Assembly (NCBI GenBank): GCA_963746325.1
Contig: CAVVBC010000025.1
Span: 1-64,000, forward strand
Direction: 5' to 3'
Source: RPQJ01 sp963746325
Lineage (GTDB): Bacteria; Pseudomonadota; Gammaproteobacteria; Steroidobacterales; Steroidobacteraceae
DNA length: 64,000 nt
The position numbers and the translations under genes are program-made. Positions 28,758 through 38,232 of the stretch are shown here, in pieces (the stretch's first letter is position 1; every line of letters begins with the position of its first letter). A model generated the notes under the pieces. It had not been told where the DNA came from. It made no database searches and saw only the letters and a list, made by a program, of their open reading frames with translations.

Positions 28758-29759
28758 TCAGTCAAGCGTGATCACGACCTTGCCGGTCGCCCGTCCCGAC
28801 TCGGAATACGCCAGCGCGTCACCCACGCGTTCGAACGGAAACACTTTATCGATGACTGGCTTGAGGGCACCGGTCTCCACCAGTTGCGCAATCAGCCTCA
28901 ATTGCTCGCCGTCAGGGCGCATGAAGAGATACTCGAAACGCGCTTCATGTTTGCGGGCGGCGGCCACAACCTTGCGCGACAGCAGGCCGATCGCGAACAC
29001 CATGATGGGACTGAGCCCCCAGTGCCGCGCGAAGTCCGTGGACGGCGTATTGCCGATACTGACCACGACTCCGCCGGGACGTACGCACGCGAACGACCTG
29101 ACCAGCGTTTCGTCGCCTGCGCTGTCCAGCACGACGTCGCAATCGCGGGCCACGTCTTCGAAGCGAACGCTGCGGTAGTAGATGGCGACGTCGGCACCCA
29201 GGCTCCGCACCAGCTCCGCATTGCGTTGCCCGACGGTTGTGAGGACCGTGGCGCCGAGGTGATGCGCGATCTGGATGGCCACGCTGCCGACTCCGCCGCT
29301 GCCCGCGTGAATCAAGACCTTCTGGCCGGCACTCAGTTTTCCCAGCTCGACCAATGCCTGCCAGGCTGTCAGCGCCACCAGGGGCAGCGAAGCTGCCTCG
29401 GCGAACGTGAGGTTTGCTGGCATCGGGGCAGCGGCGCCTTCCCGCACGGCAGCGAACTCGGCGAACGCGCCAATCCGGTCCTTGTCCAGTCGCGCGTAGA
29501 TCGCATCGCCCGGCTTGAAGCGAGTCACCCCTGCGCCGACAGCAGTGACGATGCCTGCCAGGTCATTGCCCAGGACGAGCGGAAAGCGGTACTGCAACAG
29601 CGGCTTCAATTTGCCACTACGGATCTTGACGTCGAGCGGATTCACGCTGGCGGCCCGAACCTGGACCAGGAGATCCATGTCGCCGATCGGCGGCACGGAA
29701 ATGTCCGCCACACGGATGCGCGCCGTACGCCCGTAGCGGTCGATGAGTGCAGCCTTCAT
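28758..29759 (-). CDS. Zinc-free NADP(H) quinone oxidoreductase, MDR family
   Basis: 333 residues, intact. The GroES-like N-terminus (MKAALIDRYGR, VRAASVNPLDVKIRSG, LGNDLAGIVTAVGAGVTRFK) lacks the zinc Cys residues of alcohol dehydrogenases. The nucleotide site is KVLIHAGSGGVGSVAIQIAH, an AXXGXXG fold that prefers NADPH. The ending GRATGKVVITLD is typical of QOR/RTN4IP1-like enzymes. It probably reduces quinones or alkenals. Start ATG 29759 (MKAALID); an upstream extension gives no better start. It diverges from the cupin gene. Confidence 0.9.
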   Translation of the reverse strand: MKAALIDRYGRTARIRVADISVPPIGDMDLLVQVRAASVNPLDVKIRSGKLKPLLQYRFPLVLGNDLAGIVTAVGAGVTRFKPGDAIYARLDKDRIGAFAEFAAVREGAAAPMPANLTFAEAASLPLVALTAWQALVELGKLSAGQKVLIHAGSGGVGSVAIQIAHHLGATVLTTVGQRNAELVRSLGADVAIYYRSVRFEDVARDCDVVLDSAGDETLVRSFACVRPGGVVVSIGNTPSTDFARHWGLSPIMVFAIGLLSRKVVAAARKHEARFEYLFMRPDGEQLRLIAQLVETGALKPVIDKVFPFERVGDALAYSESGRATGKVVITLD

Positions 29760-29862
29760 GATATTCCCTGGCCTCCCGTGCCCGGGAGCCATTCAATCAT
29801 GCGCCGCATCCCGGTTACCATTCCCGGCATCAGCCGATTGCGACCGCCGCTGGAGGTGCGAC

Positions 29863-30335
29863 ATGTCGAAGAAGATCGATCTCGCCACTGCGCCACAGGG
29901 TTCTGGCTCCACCTACCCCGCACCCTTCGACGTTCCATGCTCGCGGTCGCAGCTGGCATCGGCTCGGCGCTGCCGCCGGCCTCACGCAGATGGGCGTGAA
30001 CCTGGTGCGTCTTGCGCCGGGCGCGTGGTCCAGCCAGCGGCACTGGCACACGCACGAAGACGAGTTCGTGTACGTGCTGACCGGAGAACTGGTGCTCGTC
30101 ACCGATGACGGCGAGGAACTGCTGCAGCGCCGGCGATTGCGCAGGTTTTCCTGCGGGCGAACGCAACGGCCATTGCCTGCAGAACCGTTCTGCCGCCGAC
30201 GCCGTCTTCCTGGTCGCCGGCAATCGCAACGACGCAGACTACGGCGAGTACTCCGACATCGACATGGCATTCAAGCCGGGCCGCTACAGTGCCGGCGCCA
30301 GCAATTACTTCCACAAGGACGGACGCCCTTACTGA
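29863..30335 (+). CDS. Cupin domain protein (frameshifted)
   Basis: About 158 residues. GGAGG precedes ATG 29863 (MSKKIDLATAPQ). The cupin motifs are visible: GVNLVRLAPGAWSSQRHWHT then HEDEFVYVLTGELVLVTDDG (motif 1 H-x-H...E) and, in the next frame, GFPAGERNGHCLQNRSAADA (motif 2). It ends GASNYFHKDGRPY, as in cupins of the TIGR-type found with catabolic genes. The frame changes near 29970 and 30125. Function is unknown; metal binding is likely. It converges on the next gene. Confidence 0.82.
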
Positions 30336-30346
30336 ACGGGCCCTCG

Positions 30347-31427
30347 CTACCCTGCCCCGGCCTGGCCGCACTTCCAGGTCGTACTGAAACGGCGTGGCGA
30401 GCGGGCGCCTCATCACTCCGGGCGCGGCAGCGCAGACGATGGGAATCGCGTTCATCACCGAGCCCGCCACCGCAATCTGCTCCGCCGACGTGGGCGAAGT
30501 GTCGCCCGCCCGCTTTTCCATGTCGAGCGCGATCCGCACACCCGGCTGCCCTGCCACGTGGATGCGCCACAATGGCGGCTGCGGTTCGTCGAGGTACGTC
30601 GCTTCCATGTACCAGTGGATGGACATCGTCAGGCGCGGCGCGCCGGCGACGATGCCGTGCCAGCGCCAGTTGAAATGACTGATGCGTCCCGCCGCAATGC
30701 GTCCGGCGCCCACCTGCAGGTCGGCTGCCGCAGCGAACACCCTGTGCTCGGTCTCGACGCGCTCGAGCGGCATCCGCAGGTGCGTCGCCATGTTGGCCAG
30801 GACCTCGGTGTACATGCCGTTCAGCGACGACGTGGGACCCCACGCAGGGTCGTTCGGATCGACCGCTGCGGGATCTGCGTTGAAACCGAGGATGTCGAAC
30901 ACGTAGGCGGGACTGCGTACCGGCCTGCAATCCACGCTCTCGATCACTTCAATGCGGTCGACCTCGGTGCAGACACCCGTCGCAACGACCGCCAGTTGCT
31001 CGCCGGCGAAGCCCGGATTGAGGCCTGCGCCGAGCAGCGAACTGCCGCCCTTCCTGCACGCACTCTCCAGCGCAGCCAGCCGTTCACCGCCCCAGTGCTG
31101 CGGCTGGCTGTAGCCGTTGATGCTGATGACGTTCTTGCCCGCGGCAAGCAGGCGGATGATGTCCGCATCGTGCGAGCCGTACGGCGGAGCGAGCCGAGCA
31201 GCGTGGATCACGACGTCCGCGTCGAGTCCAAGAATCTCCTCGACGTCGCGCGTGGCCCGCACTCCCGTCGGCGCGCGGCGTGCGATTTCGCCCGCGTCCT
31301 TCCCGGCCTTGTCCGTGCCGTAGACATAGACGCCCACGAGTTCCATCGCCGGATGGTCGATGATCGCGCGCAGGCAGTTCTTGCCCATGCCACCCGTCGC
31401 CCACTGCACGACCTTGTAACGTTGCAC
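30347..31427 (-). CDS. Dihydrodipicolinate reductase-like NAD(P)-binding oxidoreductase
   Basis: About 360 residues. The Rossmann N-terminus is YKVVQWATGGMGKNCLRAII, with VISINGYSQPQHWGG and GAGLNPGFAGEQLAVVATGV. It resembles the family of 2,4-diaminopentanoate dehydrogenase and related DapB_N proteins; the substrate cannot be named. The open frame runs on to 30099, opposite to the cupin gene, but a one-base slip at about 30355 gives a stop TAG at 30347-30349 just after QYDLEVRPG, which I take as the real end. Its start lies 15 bases downstream of the GNAT stop on the same strand. Confidence 0.78.
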
Positions 31428-31441
31428 GAGCGATCCTCTGG

Positions 31442-31976
31442 TCAGTTGTCGGGCGAAAGCGGCGTCAGCAACACACGGTCCGTCTGCGCGTCAGAGCCGA
31501 CCACGTACACGGTCCGGCCGATTTCCTCGAATCCTGCCTTGCGGTAGAACGCGATGGCGCGCGCGTTGTTTTCCCAGACCCCGAGCCATGCGTGCCGCCC
31601 GCCGAGTTCGATCGCCGCCTGCAGCGCACGGCGCATGAGTTGCGCGGCAAGGCCCGTGCCGCGCACCGAGCGATCGGCATAGAAGCGCTGCAGCTCGACC
31701 GGGTCGCAGGCGGTGACACAGGCCGGAGGCGTGGCGTTGCGCCGCACCTGGGCGTAAGCGACGAGGGTGTCCTGTTGCGTTGCCACGAGCGTGACGACGT
31801 CTGGATCGACGAGTTCGGCAGCCTGCAGCTCGGGCCGGTAGCTGCCCGCCAGGTGCGCGGCCATGTCGGCGGGATCGGTCGCTGCAGCCGAAGGCTTCCT
31901 CGAACGTCCTTGCCGCGAACTCAGCCAGCGCTGCCGCATCGTCCACCACGCCGCGCCTGATCGCCGTGCCCGTCAT
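31442..31976 (-). CDS. GNAT family N-acetyltransferase (frameshifted)
   Basis: About 177 residues. It begins MTGTAIRRGVVDDAAALAEF with ARTFEEAFG, and after a slip near 31890 continues TDPADMAAHLAGSYRPELQ. The acetyl-CoA site is RSVRGTGLAAQLMRRALQAA, with HAWLGVWENNARAIAFYRKA and GFEEIGRTVYVVG, typical of RimI/YhhY-type GNATs. The start overlaps the stop of the glycosyltransferase gene by four bases, suggesting coupling. Confidence 0.85.
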
Positions 31977-33052
31977 TCGGCACCCGCGATGGCAACAGGT
32001 GCCGCAGCAGCCTCGCGCGCCGCGCGGGCCTGCTCATAGTCCAGTGCGGCCGCTGCCGCCGCCTGCGCGTCGCCGAGCGCCTGGTAGGCCCAGCGCAGCA
32101 CGTCGTACGGGCCTTCGTACAAGGCGGGCGGGTGGCGGAAGCCGATGCGTTCGAAATCGGCGCCGTGGCCCCGGTAATGGCCGTTGGCGATGGCCATGCG
32201 CGACCACGCCACTGCGTCACCGAGCCGCCTGCCCTTGTAGGCGGCGAAGCCCGCGAGCCACGCCAGTTCTGCAGTGGCCGGTCGAATCGCGAGTCCGGCG
32301 GCACAGAATTGCAGTGCATCGTCCCAACGCTGCAGGCTGCAGCAGCATTCCGCCGCCCCGTAGCAGGCCCAGGCGCCCTCTTCTTCCCAGCCGCGCAGTT
32401 CGGCGCAGGTGCGAAAGGCGTCGATGGCGGCCGCGTGATCGCCCAGCTGCTGATGGGTGGCGCCAAGGTAGTAATACCAGCGCGCCTGCTTCGCATGCTG
32501 CCGCGTATGGCGCTTGAGCAAAGCCAGGTCGCGCTCGAACTTCCGGCGCATGGCCGCGGGATCCTTGGGCAATTCATGGAACCGAATGCCCTGCAGGATG
32601 GTGGTATCTGCGCCCTTCCGCCCCTCGAGGCATTCGTGGGTCGGGCCGGCCCAGCGCACCTTCGACGGCAGGCGCACGACACGCTCCTTGGAATAATTCC
32701 CCAGGTCGTCGACCACCATGCAGACCTGCGCGCGTGTGGCGGCCAGCAACTGCGACAGCCGGACCCCCGGGTCGAACACGAGCCGCTCGTCCGTATCCAC
32801 CGTGATGGCCCAGGTGGCCCCAAGCGCGGTCGCTGCATCGAGGGCGAAGTTGCGCGCCGCGGCAAAATCGTTGGGCCAGGCCAGCTCACGCACCACCAGC
32901 TTGTCCCCGACTGCACTGCGCGCCACGGCGAGGGTGTCGTCCCTGGCGCCCGTATCGACCACCAGGCAGCGGTCGACCTGCGCGACCACGGAGGCCAGCG
33001 CGTCGCCGATGATGTCAGCGTTGCTGCCGGTGAGGGTCGTCGAGACGAGCAT
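31973..33052 (-). CDS. Family 2 glycosyltransferase with C-terminal TPR-like repeats
   Basis: 359 residues, intact. The GT-A domain reads MLVSTTLTGSNADIIGDALA, DRCLVVDTGARDDTL, FAAARNFALDAATALGATWA and ITVDTDERLV (DXD-like). From about residue 185 helical repeats follow: ARWYYYLGATHQQLGDHAAA, WACYGAAECCCSLQRWDDAL and LAWLAGFAAYKGRRLGDAV, a TPR-like array. Such fusions modify proteins or lipids, but the acceptor is unknown. It has no membrane segment. Confidence 0.85.
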   Translation of the reverse strand: MLVSTTLTGSNADIIGDALASVVAQVDRCLVVDTGARDDTLAVARSAVGDKLVVRELAWPNDFAAARNFALDAATALGATWAITVDTDERLVFDPGVRLSQLLAATRAQVCMVVDDLGNYSKERVVRLPSKVRWAGPTHECLEGRKGADTTILQGIRFHELPKDPAAMRRKFERDLALLKRHTRQHAKQARWYYYLGATHQQLGDHAAAIDAFRTCAELRGWEEEGAWACYGAAECCCSLQRWDDALQFCAAGLAIRPATAELAWLAGFAAYKGRRLGDAVAWSRMAIANGHYRGHGADFERIGFRHPPALYEGPYDVLRWAYQALGDAQAAAAAALDYEQARAAREAAAAPVAIAGAE

Positions 33053-33063
33053 CGGCCGGGCGC

Positions 33064-34128
33064 CTACAGCGTCTGCATGTCCACGACGAAGCGATAGCGG
33101 ACGTCGCCCTTCTCCATGCGCTCGAAAGCCGTGTTGATCTCCGGCATCGTCGTCATCTCGCAGTCGGCCACGATCCCCTTCTGTGCGCAGAAATCGAGCA
33201 GCTCCTGCGTCTCGGCGATGCCGCCGATGGCCGAACCCGACAGTGTCTTGCGCCCGCCGATCAGCAGGCGGCTGGTGAAGGCCGGAATCGTGTCGATCAC
33301 GCCGACCAGGACCAGCGCGCCGTGCGTGCGCAGCAGCCGCAGGGACGAATCGAGTTCGTGGATCACCGGGATGGTATCGAGCACGAAATCGAAGCGTCCG
33401 ACGGACTGCTTCATGGCCTCCGGATCCGAAGACAACAGCACGTGGTGCGCGCCGAGCGCCGTGGCCTCTGCCGCCTTGGCGGCCGAGCGCGTGATGACGG
33501 TGACTTCAGCCCCCATCGCACTCGCCAGCTTGACGCCCATGTGCCCCAGGCCGCCGAGTCCTGCGACGGCCACCTGTGAACCCGGCCCAACCCGCCAGTG
33601 CCGGAGCGGCGAATAGGTCGTGATACCGGCGCAGAGCAAAGGCGCAGCGCGCGCCGGGTCGAGGCCCTCCGGCATGCGCAGCACGAAGTCCTCGCGGACG
33701 ACGATGTGCGACGAGTAGCCTCCCTGCGTGATGTCGCCGCTGTGCCGGTCCTTGCCGTTGTAGGTGAGCGTCGCCCCCTTCCTGCAGAACACCTCGCGAC
33801 CCGCGTTGCATTCGACGCAATCGCGGCAGCTGTCGACGAGGCAGCCCACCGCCACCCAGTCGCCCGCCCGGTAGCGCTTCACGTCCGGACCCACGGCGGC
33901 CACCTGGCCGACGATCTCGTGTCCGGGGATGCAGGGATAGATCGTATTGCGCCAGTCGTTGCGGGCCTGGTGCAGGTCCGAGTGGCAGACGCCGCAGTAG
34001 CGGATGTCGATCCGCACGTCGTTGGCACGGAGCGCGCGGCGCGTGAAAGCGTACGGTGCCATGCCGCTCTGGGCGCTGGCGGCGGCATAGCCGCGGCATG
34101 CCGTCGGCTCGGTGAGGGTCTGTGTCAT
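33064..34128 (-). CDS. Zinc-dependent NAD(P) alcohol dehydrogenase, YahK/CAD-like
   Basis: 354 residues, intact. Catalytic zinc ligands lie in CGVCHSDLHQARNDW and PGHEIVGQVAAVG; structural zinc Cys residues in DSCRDCVECNAGREVFC. The cofactor loop is VAGLGGLGHMGVKLASAMG. The family reduces aldehydes such as cinnamaldehyde with NADPH. Twelve bases separate it from the glycosyltransferase gene downstream on the same strand; a sensible start is the ATG at 34128. Confidence 0.92.
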   Translation of the reverse strand: MTQTLTEPTACRGYAAASAQSGMAPYAFTRRALRANDVRIDIRYCGVCHSDLHQARNDWRNTIYPCIPGHEIVGQVAAVGPDVKRYRAGDWVAVGCLVDSCRDCVECNAGREVFCRKGATLTYNGKDRHSGDITQGGYSSHIVVREDFVLRMPEGLDPARAAPLLCAGITTYSPLRHWRVGPGSQVAVAGLGGLGHMGVKLASAMGAEVTVITRSAAKAAEATALGAHHVLLSSDPEAMKQSVGRFDFVLDTIPVIHELDSSLRLLRTHGALVLVGVIDTIPAFTSRLLIGGRKTLSGSAIGGIAETQELLDFCAQKGIVADCEMTTMPEINTAFERMEKGDVRYRFVVDMQTL

Positions 34129-34296
34129 GGCGGACCTGGGGCGTGGATCGGAACAACGTCGAGCAGAAGCGTGTCGACGGATTATAGGGGTGAGCCCGGT
34201 GCGGTCGATTCATTCGCCGGGATTGCCGCCCGGGGACCTGCCCGCTGACGATTCGCACGGATCGCGCGAATCCACCAGTCTGGATTGATTCACGTG

Positions 34297-34324
34297 TTGC
34301 GGTTCTAATCCACTGGCGTATATT
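34297..34324 (+). promoter_or_regulatory. Candidate promoter for the 34444 gene
   Basis: TTGCGG (34297-34302) and TATATT (34319-34324) with a 16-base spacer lie in an AT-enriched 310-base gap (34129-34443) between divergent genes. No other feature was seen in the gap. Evidence is pattern only. Confidence 0.4.
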
Positions 34325-34443
34325 CGTGTCGTACTTGGCTGATTCTTATCGGTTTTTCTGGACCACACGGTTCACGGACTTCGGATTAAGATTAAGCTTC
34401 AAGGCCCTGAAATTTAAAAGGTTTTGATCGTCGGGGACAGACC

Positions 34444-34833
34444 ATGGCAGCCTTGTGGGAAGAATTTCAGGCGGCGATGCACGTGCTGGTGGGCGGTGGC
34501 CCGGTCAAGCAGCGCCTGCTCGAGGCTTACCGCAATCACCTGGCCGCGTTGCGCGACCCGGACCTGCCCGTGGCGCTGCAGGATCGCTTCGCCCTCCTGA
34601 AAGCTGCCATGCACGAGGCGCGGCCCGCAGGCGGCCTGACGGCCCCCGAGACTTCCGTCCGCAAGATGTCCGAACGCGATGCTGCAGGCCATGCCGCAGC
34701 GATCCTCGACATGTTCGTGGTGTTGTCGGCCGAGAATGAGAGCGCGCCCCGCCTGCGCATCGTGAGCAGCGACAACGACGACGCGCGCACCGACGACCTG
34801 TTCGAGGTTCCGGCCTTCCTCAGTCGAGCTTGA
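34444..34833 (+). CDS. Hypothetical protein
   Basis: 129 residues, intact, helical: MAALWEEFQAAMHVLVGGGP, VKQRLLEAYRNHLAALRDPD, then an acidic tail with SERDAAGHAAAILDMFVVLS. No family is recognised; no membrane or signal segment is seen. Its 3' end overlaps the convergent TIR-like gene by 14 bases. A promoter-like element lies 120 bases upstream. Confidence 0.6.
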   Translation: MAALWEEFQAAMHVLVGGGPVKQRLLEAYRNHLAALRDPDLPVALQDRFALLKAAMHEARPAGGLTAPETSVRKMSERDAAGHAAAILDMFVVLSAENESAPRLRIVSSDNDDARTDDLFEVPAFLSRA

Positions 34834-35281
34834 ACTCGATCACGTCGAAACGCGTTGATTCTTCATGCCGCGCCTCGCGCTTGATCGCATCGATCAGTTG
34901 CCGGCGGTCCCACGGCACCACGTCATCGGCTAATTCCTGCACTGCGGGCGCGATCGTGTCCTTGCCGCCGAATGGCTCGATGACCAGCAGTGGCTTGTCG
35001 AAGGCCTTGGCGCAGTGCATCTGGAACTCGACCCAGTCCACGTTGGCGCGGTAAAGCGCAGCCGGCACGATGATGACTTCTGCCGCGGTGATCTGGTTGC
35101 GCAGCGAGTCGCGCAGGACCTCGCGGTCGCCCGCCGGCCGTTCGTCAGGCGTGCTGGTGTTGATGTAGAAGAAGTTCGAGACGCTTTCGATGTACTCGAA
35201 CACCCGCAGGTAGTCGTCGTCCTTCGCCCAGACGTGCGCGACGTACAGGCGGATCGGATTCTTCTGGGTGACGCTGCTCAC
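34820..35281 (-). CDS. TIR-like (DUF1863/ThsB-like) domain protein
   Basis: 153 residues, one compact domain. It matches the MTH538/DUF1863 TIR-like fold: strand A RLYVAHVWAKDDDYLRVFEY, then FFYINTSTPDERPAG, LRNQITAAEVIIVPAALYR, WVEFQMHCAKAFDKPLLVIE and DDVVPWDRRQLIDAIKREAR. The family includes ThsB of Thoeris defence, but also housekeeping and signalling members. The start GTG 35281 has GGAGG seven bases upstream and is better than a TTG at 35323. No ThsA-type partner is next to it; the neighbours are an unknown helical protein (convergent) and an EEP hydrolase (divergent). Function is unassigned. Confidence 0.72.
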   Translation of the reverse strand: MSSVTQKNPIRLYVAHVWAKDDDYLRVFEYIESVSNFFYINTSTPDERPAGDREVLRDSLRNQITAAEVIIVPAALYRANVDWVEFQMHCAKAFDKPLLVIEPFGGKDTIAPAVQELADDVVPWDRRQLIDAIKREARHEESTRFDVIEFKLD

Positions 35282-35383
35282 GTAGTAGCCTCCGTCGACT
35301 TCCTTGCAATCGGCAAGCCGCAATAGTCTAGCCTAGCGCATCCCGTTCCGGATCACCCCCCGGACCCGTAGAATTGAGGCCTG

Positions 35384-36121
35384 ATGCGCTTTCTGCTCTA
35401 TAACATCCGCTATGCCACGGGCACCGGCGCCGCTTTCCACCTCCCGGTACCCGGCGCGGGCTACCTGCGCAGCGACAAGCGCGTGCTGGCGGGCATTACC
35501 GGGTTCATCAAGTCGGCCGACCCGGACATCGTCGGCCTGATCGAGGTCGATACCGGATCGATCCGCACCGGCAACGTGAACCAGGCCGCGGTCATCGCGG
35601 AATCGCTGGGCCACTACTCCATCTACCAGTGCAAGTACGGGACGGGCTCGTTCAACACGTACGTGCCGATCCTCAACAAGCAGTCCAATGCCTTCCTGGC
35701 TGCGCCGCGGGTCGAGGGCGAGCGCTTCCACTACTTCGACATGGGCATCAAGCGCCTCATCATCGAGCTCGAGCTCGACGACGTCTGCGTGTTCCTCGTG
35801 CACCTGTCGCTCAAGTTCCGCCACCGCCACGCCCAGTTGCGGCAGGTGTTCGAGCTGGTGAAGAAATCGACCAAGCCGGTGATCGTGGCAGGCGACTTCA
35901 ACACGTTCTGGGGCGAGCACGAGATCGCCCTGTTCATGGAAGCGAGCGGGCTGCGCAGCGCCAATGTCGCGGGCCTGCCGTCGTACCCGGCGCGCAAGCC
36001 GCGCATGGAACTCGACTTCATCCTCTACTCGAAGGGCATCGAGATCGATTCGTTCTCGATTCCCGAAATCACGCTGTCGGATCACCGGCCGCTGGTCTGC
36101 GACTTTCACGTCCGCGGCTGA
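35384..36121 (+). CDS. Endonuclease/exonuclease/phosphatase family protein
   Basis: 245 residues, intact. Family motifs are MRFLLYNIRYATG, DPDIVGLIEVDTGS (metal Glu), FLVHLSLKFRH, KPVIVAGDFNTFWG (GDFN), LDFILYSKGIEI and ITLSDHRPLVCDFHV (SDHRP). EEP enzymes hydrolyse phosphodiesters in DNA, RNA or inositol lipids; the substrate is not evident. There is no signal peptide, so it is cytosolic. It is followed 28 bases later by the fad gene. Confidence 0.88.
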   Translation: MRFLLYNIRYATGTGAAFHLPVPGAGYLRSDKRVLAGITGFIKSADPDIVGLIEVDTGSIRTGNVNQAAVIAESLGHYSIYQCKYGTGSFNTYVPILNKQSNAFLAAPRVEGERFHYFDMGIKRLIIELELDDVCVFLVHLSLKFRHRHAQLRQVFELVKKSTKPVIVAGDFNTFWGEHEIALFMEASGLRSANVAGLPSYPARKPRMELDFILYSKGIEIDSFSIPEITLSDHRPLVCDFHVRG

Positions 36122-36148
36122 AACGACCGCATGGCGCATGGAGCCTCC

Positions 36149-38201
36149 ATGAACAATCCTGCCGACACCGCGCCCCAGTGGAGTCTCACCATCGATGCCG
36201 ATCGCATCGCCTGGCTCACGTTCGACAAGCCGGGCGCAAGCGCCAACTCGCTGTCGCGCGCGGCCATGGAAGAACTGGACGAGCAGCTGACGGCGGTCGC
36301 GAAGGCCAGCCCCGCGGGCCTCGTGCTCGTCTCGGCCAAGAGCGGGTTCATCGCCGGCGCCGACGTCTCCGAGTTCGGGCAGGTGCGCACGCCGGACGAA
36401 GCCGTGCCGTCCATCCGCGCGGCCCATGCCGTCCTGCAACGCCTCGAAGACATGCCCTTCCCCACCGTCGCCGCGATCAACGGCTATTGCCTCGGCGGCG
36501 GGCTCGAACTCGCGCTCGCCTGCCGGCACCGGGTCGCGGCCGACGATCCCAAGGTAACGCTTGGCTTGCCCGAAGTGATGCTGGGCATCCATCCGGGTTT
36601 TGGCGGCACGGTGCGATCCGTGCGATTGCTGGGCGTCGCGACCGCGATGGACCTGATGCTGACCGGCAAGAACCTGCAGGCCCGACAAGGCCCTGCGCGC
36701 GGGCCTGCTGGATCGGGTCGTGCCTGCCGCGCAACTGCGCGAAGCGGCCAAGAAGCTTGCGCTGCAACCCCTGCCGCGCCGGCAGGCGGCGCTGGGTCAG
36801 CGCCTGCTCAACCTGCCGCTGCTGCGCGGCCTCGTGGCCGGCAAGATCGAGAGCCAAGTGCGCCGTCGTGCGCGCGAGGCGCACTATCCGGCGCCGTACG
36901 CGATCGTCGACCTGTGGCGTCGGCACGGCGCCAGCCGGCGCACGGGCTACGAAGCCGAGGCACAGTCGGTCGCGCGGCTCGTCTGCACACCGACGTCGCG
37001 CAACCTGGTGCGGGTCTTCTTCCTGCAGGAGCGGCTCAAGGGCCTCGGCGGCAAGGACCTTCCGAACGGCGGCCACGTGCACGTGGTGGGCGCCGGGGTC
37101 ATGGGCGGGGACATCGCCGCGTGGTGCGCCCTGCGCGGCTTCAGCGTCACGCTGCAGGATCGCAGCATCGAGTTCGTGCAGCCGGCGCTCGACCGGGCCC
37201 GCGCGTTCTTCGAGAAGCGCAGTCGCGTGCCGGGCAAGGCGGCCGAGCAGATGGCGCGGCTGCAGGGCGACGTCGCCGGCGCTGGCGTTGCTCGCGCCGA
37301 CGTCGTCATCGAAGCCATTTTCGAGGACCTGGAGGCCAAGCGCGCGCTGTATGCGCGCGTCGAACCGCAACTCGCGCCGCGCGCGATCCTGGCAACCAAT
37401 ACGTCCAGCCTGATGCTCGAACCGCTGGCCGCGCAACTCGCCGATCCAGGACGACTCGTCGGGCTGCATTTTTTCAACCCGGTGGCCCAGATGCCGCTGG
37501 TCGAGGTCGTCGAGTCTGCCGCGACGTCGCCCGCGGCCCGCGCCGCGGCGCTCGCTTTCGCCCGCGCCATCGACAAGCTGCCATTGCCCACGCGCAGCGC
37601 GCCCGGGTTCCTCGTCAATCGCGTGCTGATGCCGTACATGACCGAGGCGATGCTGATCGCGGGCGAGGGCGTGCCGCTCGCGGCCATCGACGATGTCGCG
37701 GTGCGATTCGGCATGCCGATGGGACCGATCGAACTCGCCGACATCGTGGGACTCGACGTGTGCCTGCACGTCGGACGCATCCTGGCCGCGGCTTACGGCG
37801 GGCCCGCGCCCGACGCGGTGGCGCCGCTGGTCGCGGCCGGCAAGCTCGGCAAGAAGTCAGGCCAGGGCCTGTATGAGTGGCGCGATGGCAAGCCCGTGAA
37901 GCCACCTGCTGCCCCCGGCGCGAAGGTGCCCGACGACCTCGAGGACCGCCTCATGCTGGCCCTGGTCAACGAAGCGATGGCGGTGCTGCGCGAGGGCGTC
38001 GTCGCGGACGCCGACCTCATCGACGCCGGCGTGATCTTCGGCTCGGGCTTTGCGCCGTTTCGCGGTGGACCGCTGCGTTACGCCCAGGAGCGCGGCGTTG
38101 CCGCAGTCGTGGCGCGCCTGGAAGCGCTCGCCGCGCAGCATGGCGAACGATTCCGTCCCGATCCAGGCTGGGCGAGCTTCAGCAGTTCCCGCGCGGCGTG
38201 A
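36149..38201 (+). CDS. fadJ: Multifunctional enoyl-CoA hydratase / 3-hydroxyacyl-CoA dehydrogenase (FadJ-like, frameshifted)
   Basis: About 685 residues. The hydratase half has SGFIAGADVSEFG, INGYCLGGGLELALACRHR and LGLPEVMLGIHPGFGGTVRS, keeping both catalytic Glu. After one frame slip near 36690 comes the dehydrogenase half: HVHVVGAGVMGGDIAAWCAL, DVVIEAIFEDLEAKRAL, NTSSLMLEPLAAQL, VGLHFFNPVAQMPLVEVVE and SAPGFLVNRVLMPYMTEAM. The C-terminus carries the family FGSGFAPFRGGPLRYA. It performs the second and third steps of fatty-acid beta-oxidation. ATG 36149 follows GGAG. A thiolase partner is not in the window. Confidence 0.92.
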
Positions 38202-38232
38202 TACCATCCGGCACCGTTTTGACCCGGCATTC

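Noticed and set aside
28706..28771. Short plus-strand frame MRTVRTPHEPVPPAISRLSQA
   Set aside because: It has only 21 codons, no ribosome site and overlaps the end of the quinone oxidoreductase gene.
30099..30346. C-terminal extension of the dihydrodipicolinate reductase-like frame
   Set aside because: It lies antisense to the cupin gene and is unlike the rest of the protein; a one-base slip near 30355 supplies a natural stop at 30347.
34820..35323. Longer TIR-like protein from the TTG at 35323
   Set aside because: There is no ribosome site; the GTG at 35281 has GGAGG at ideal spacing.
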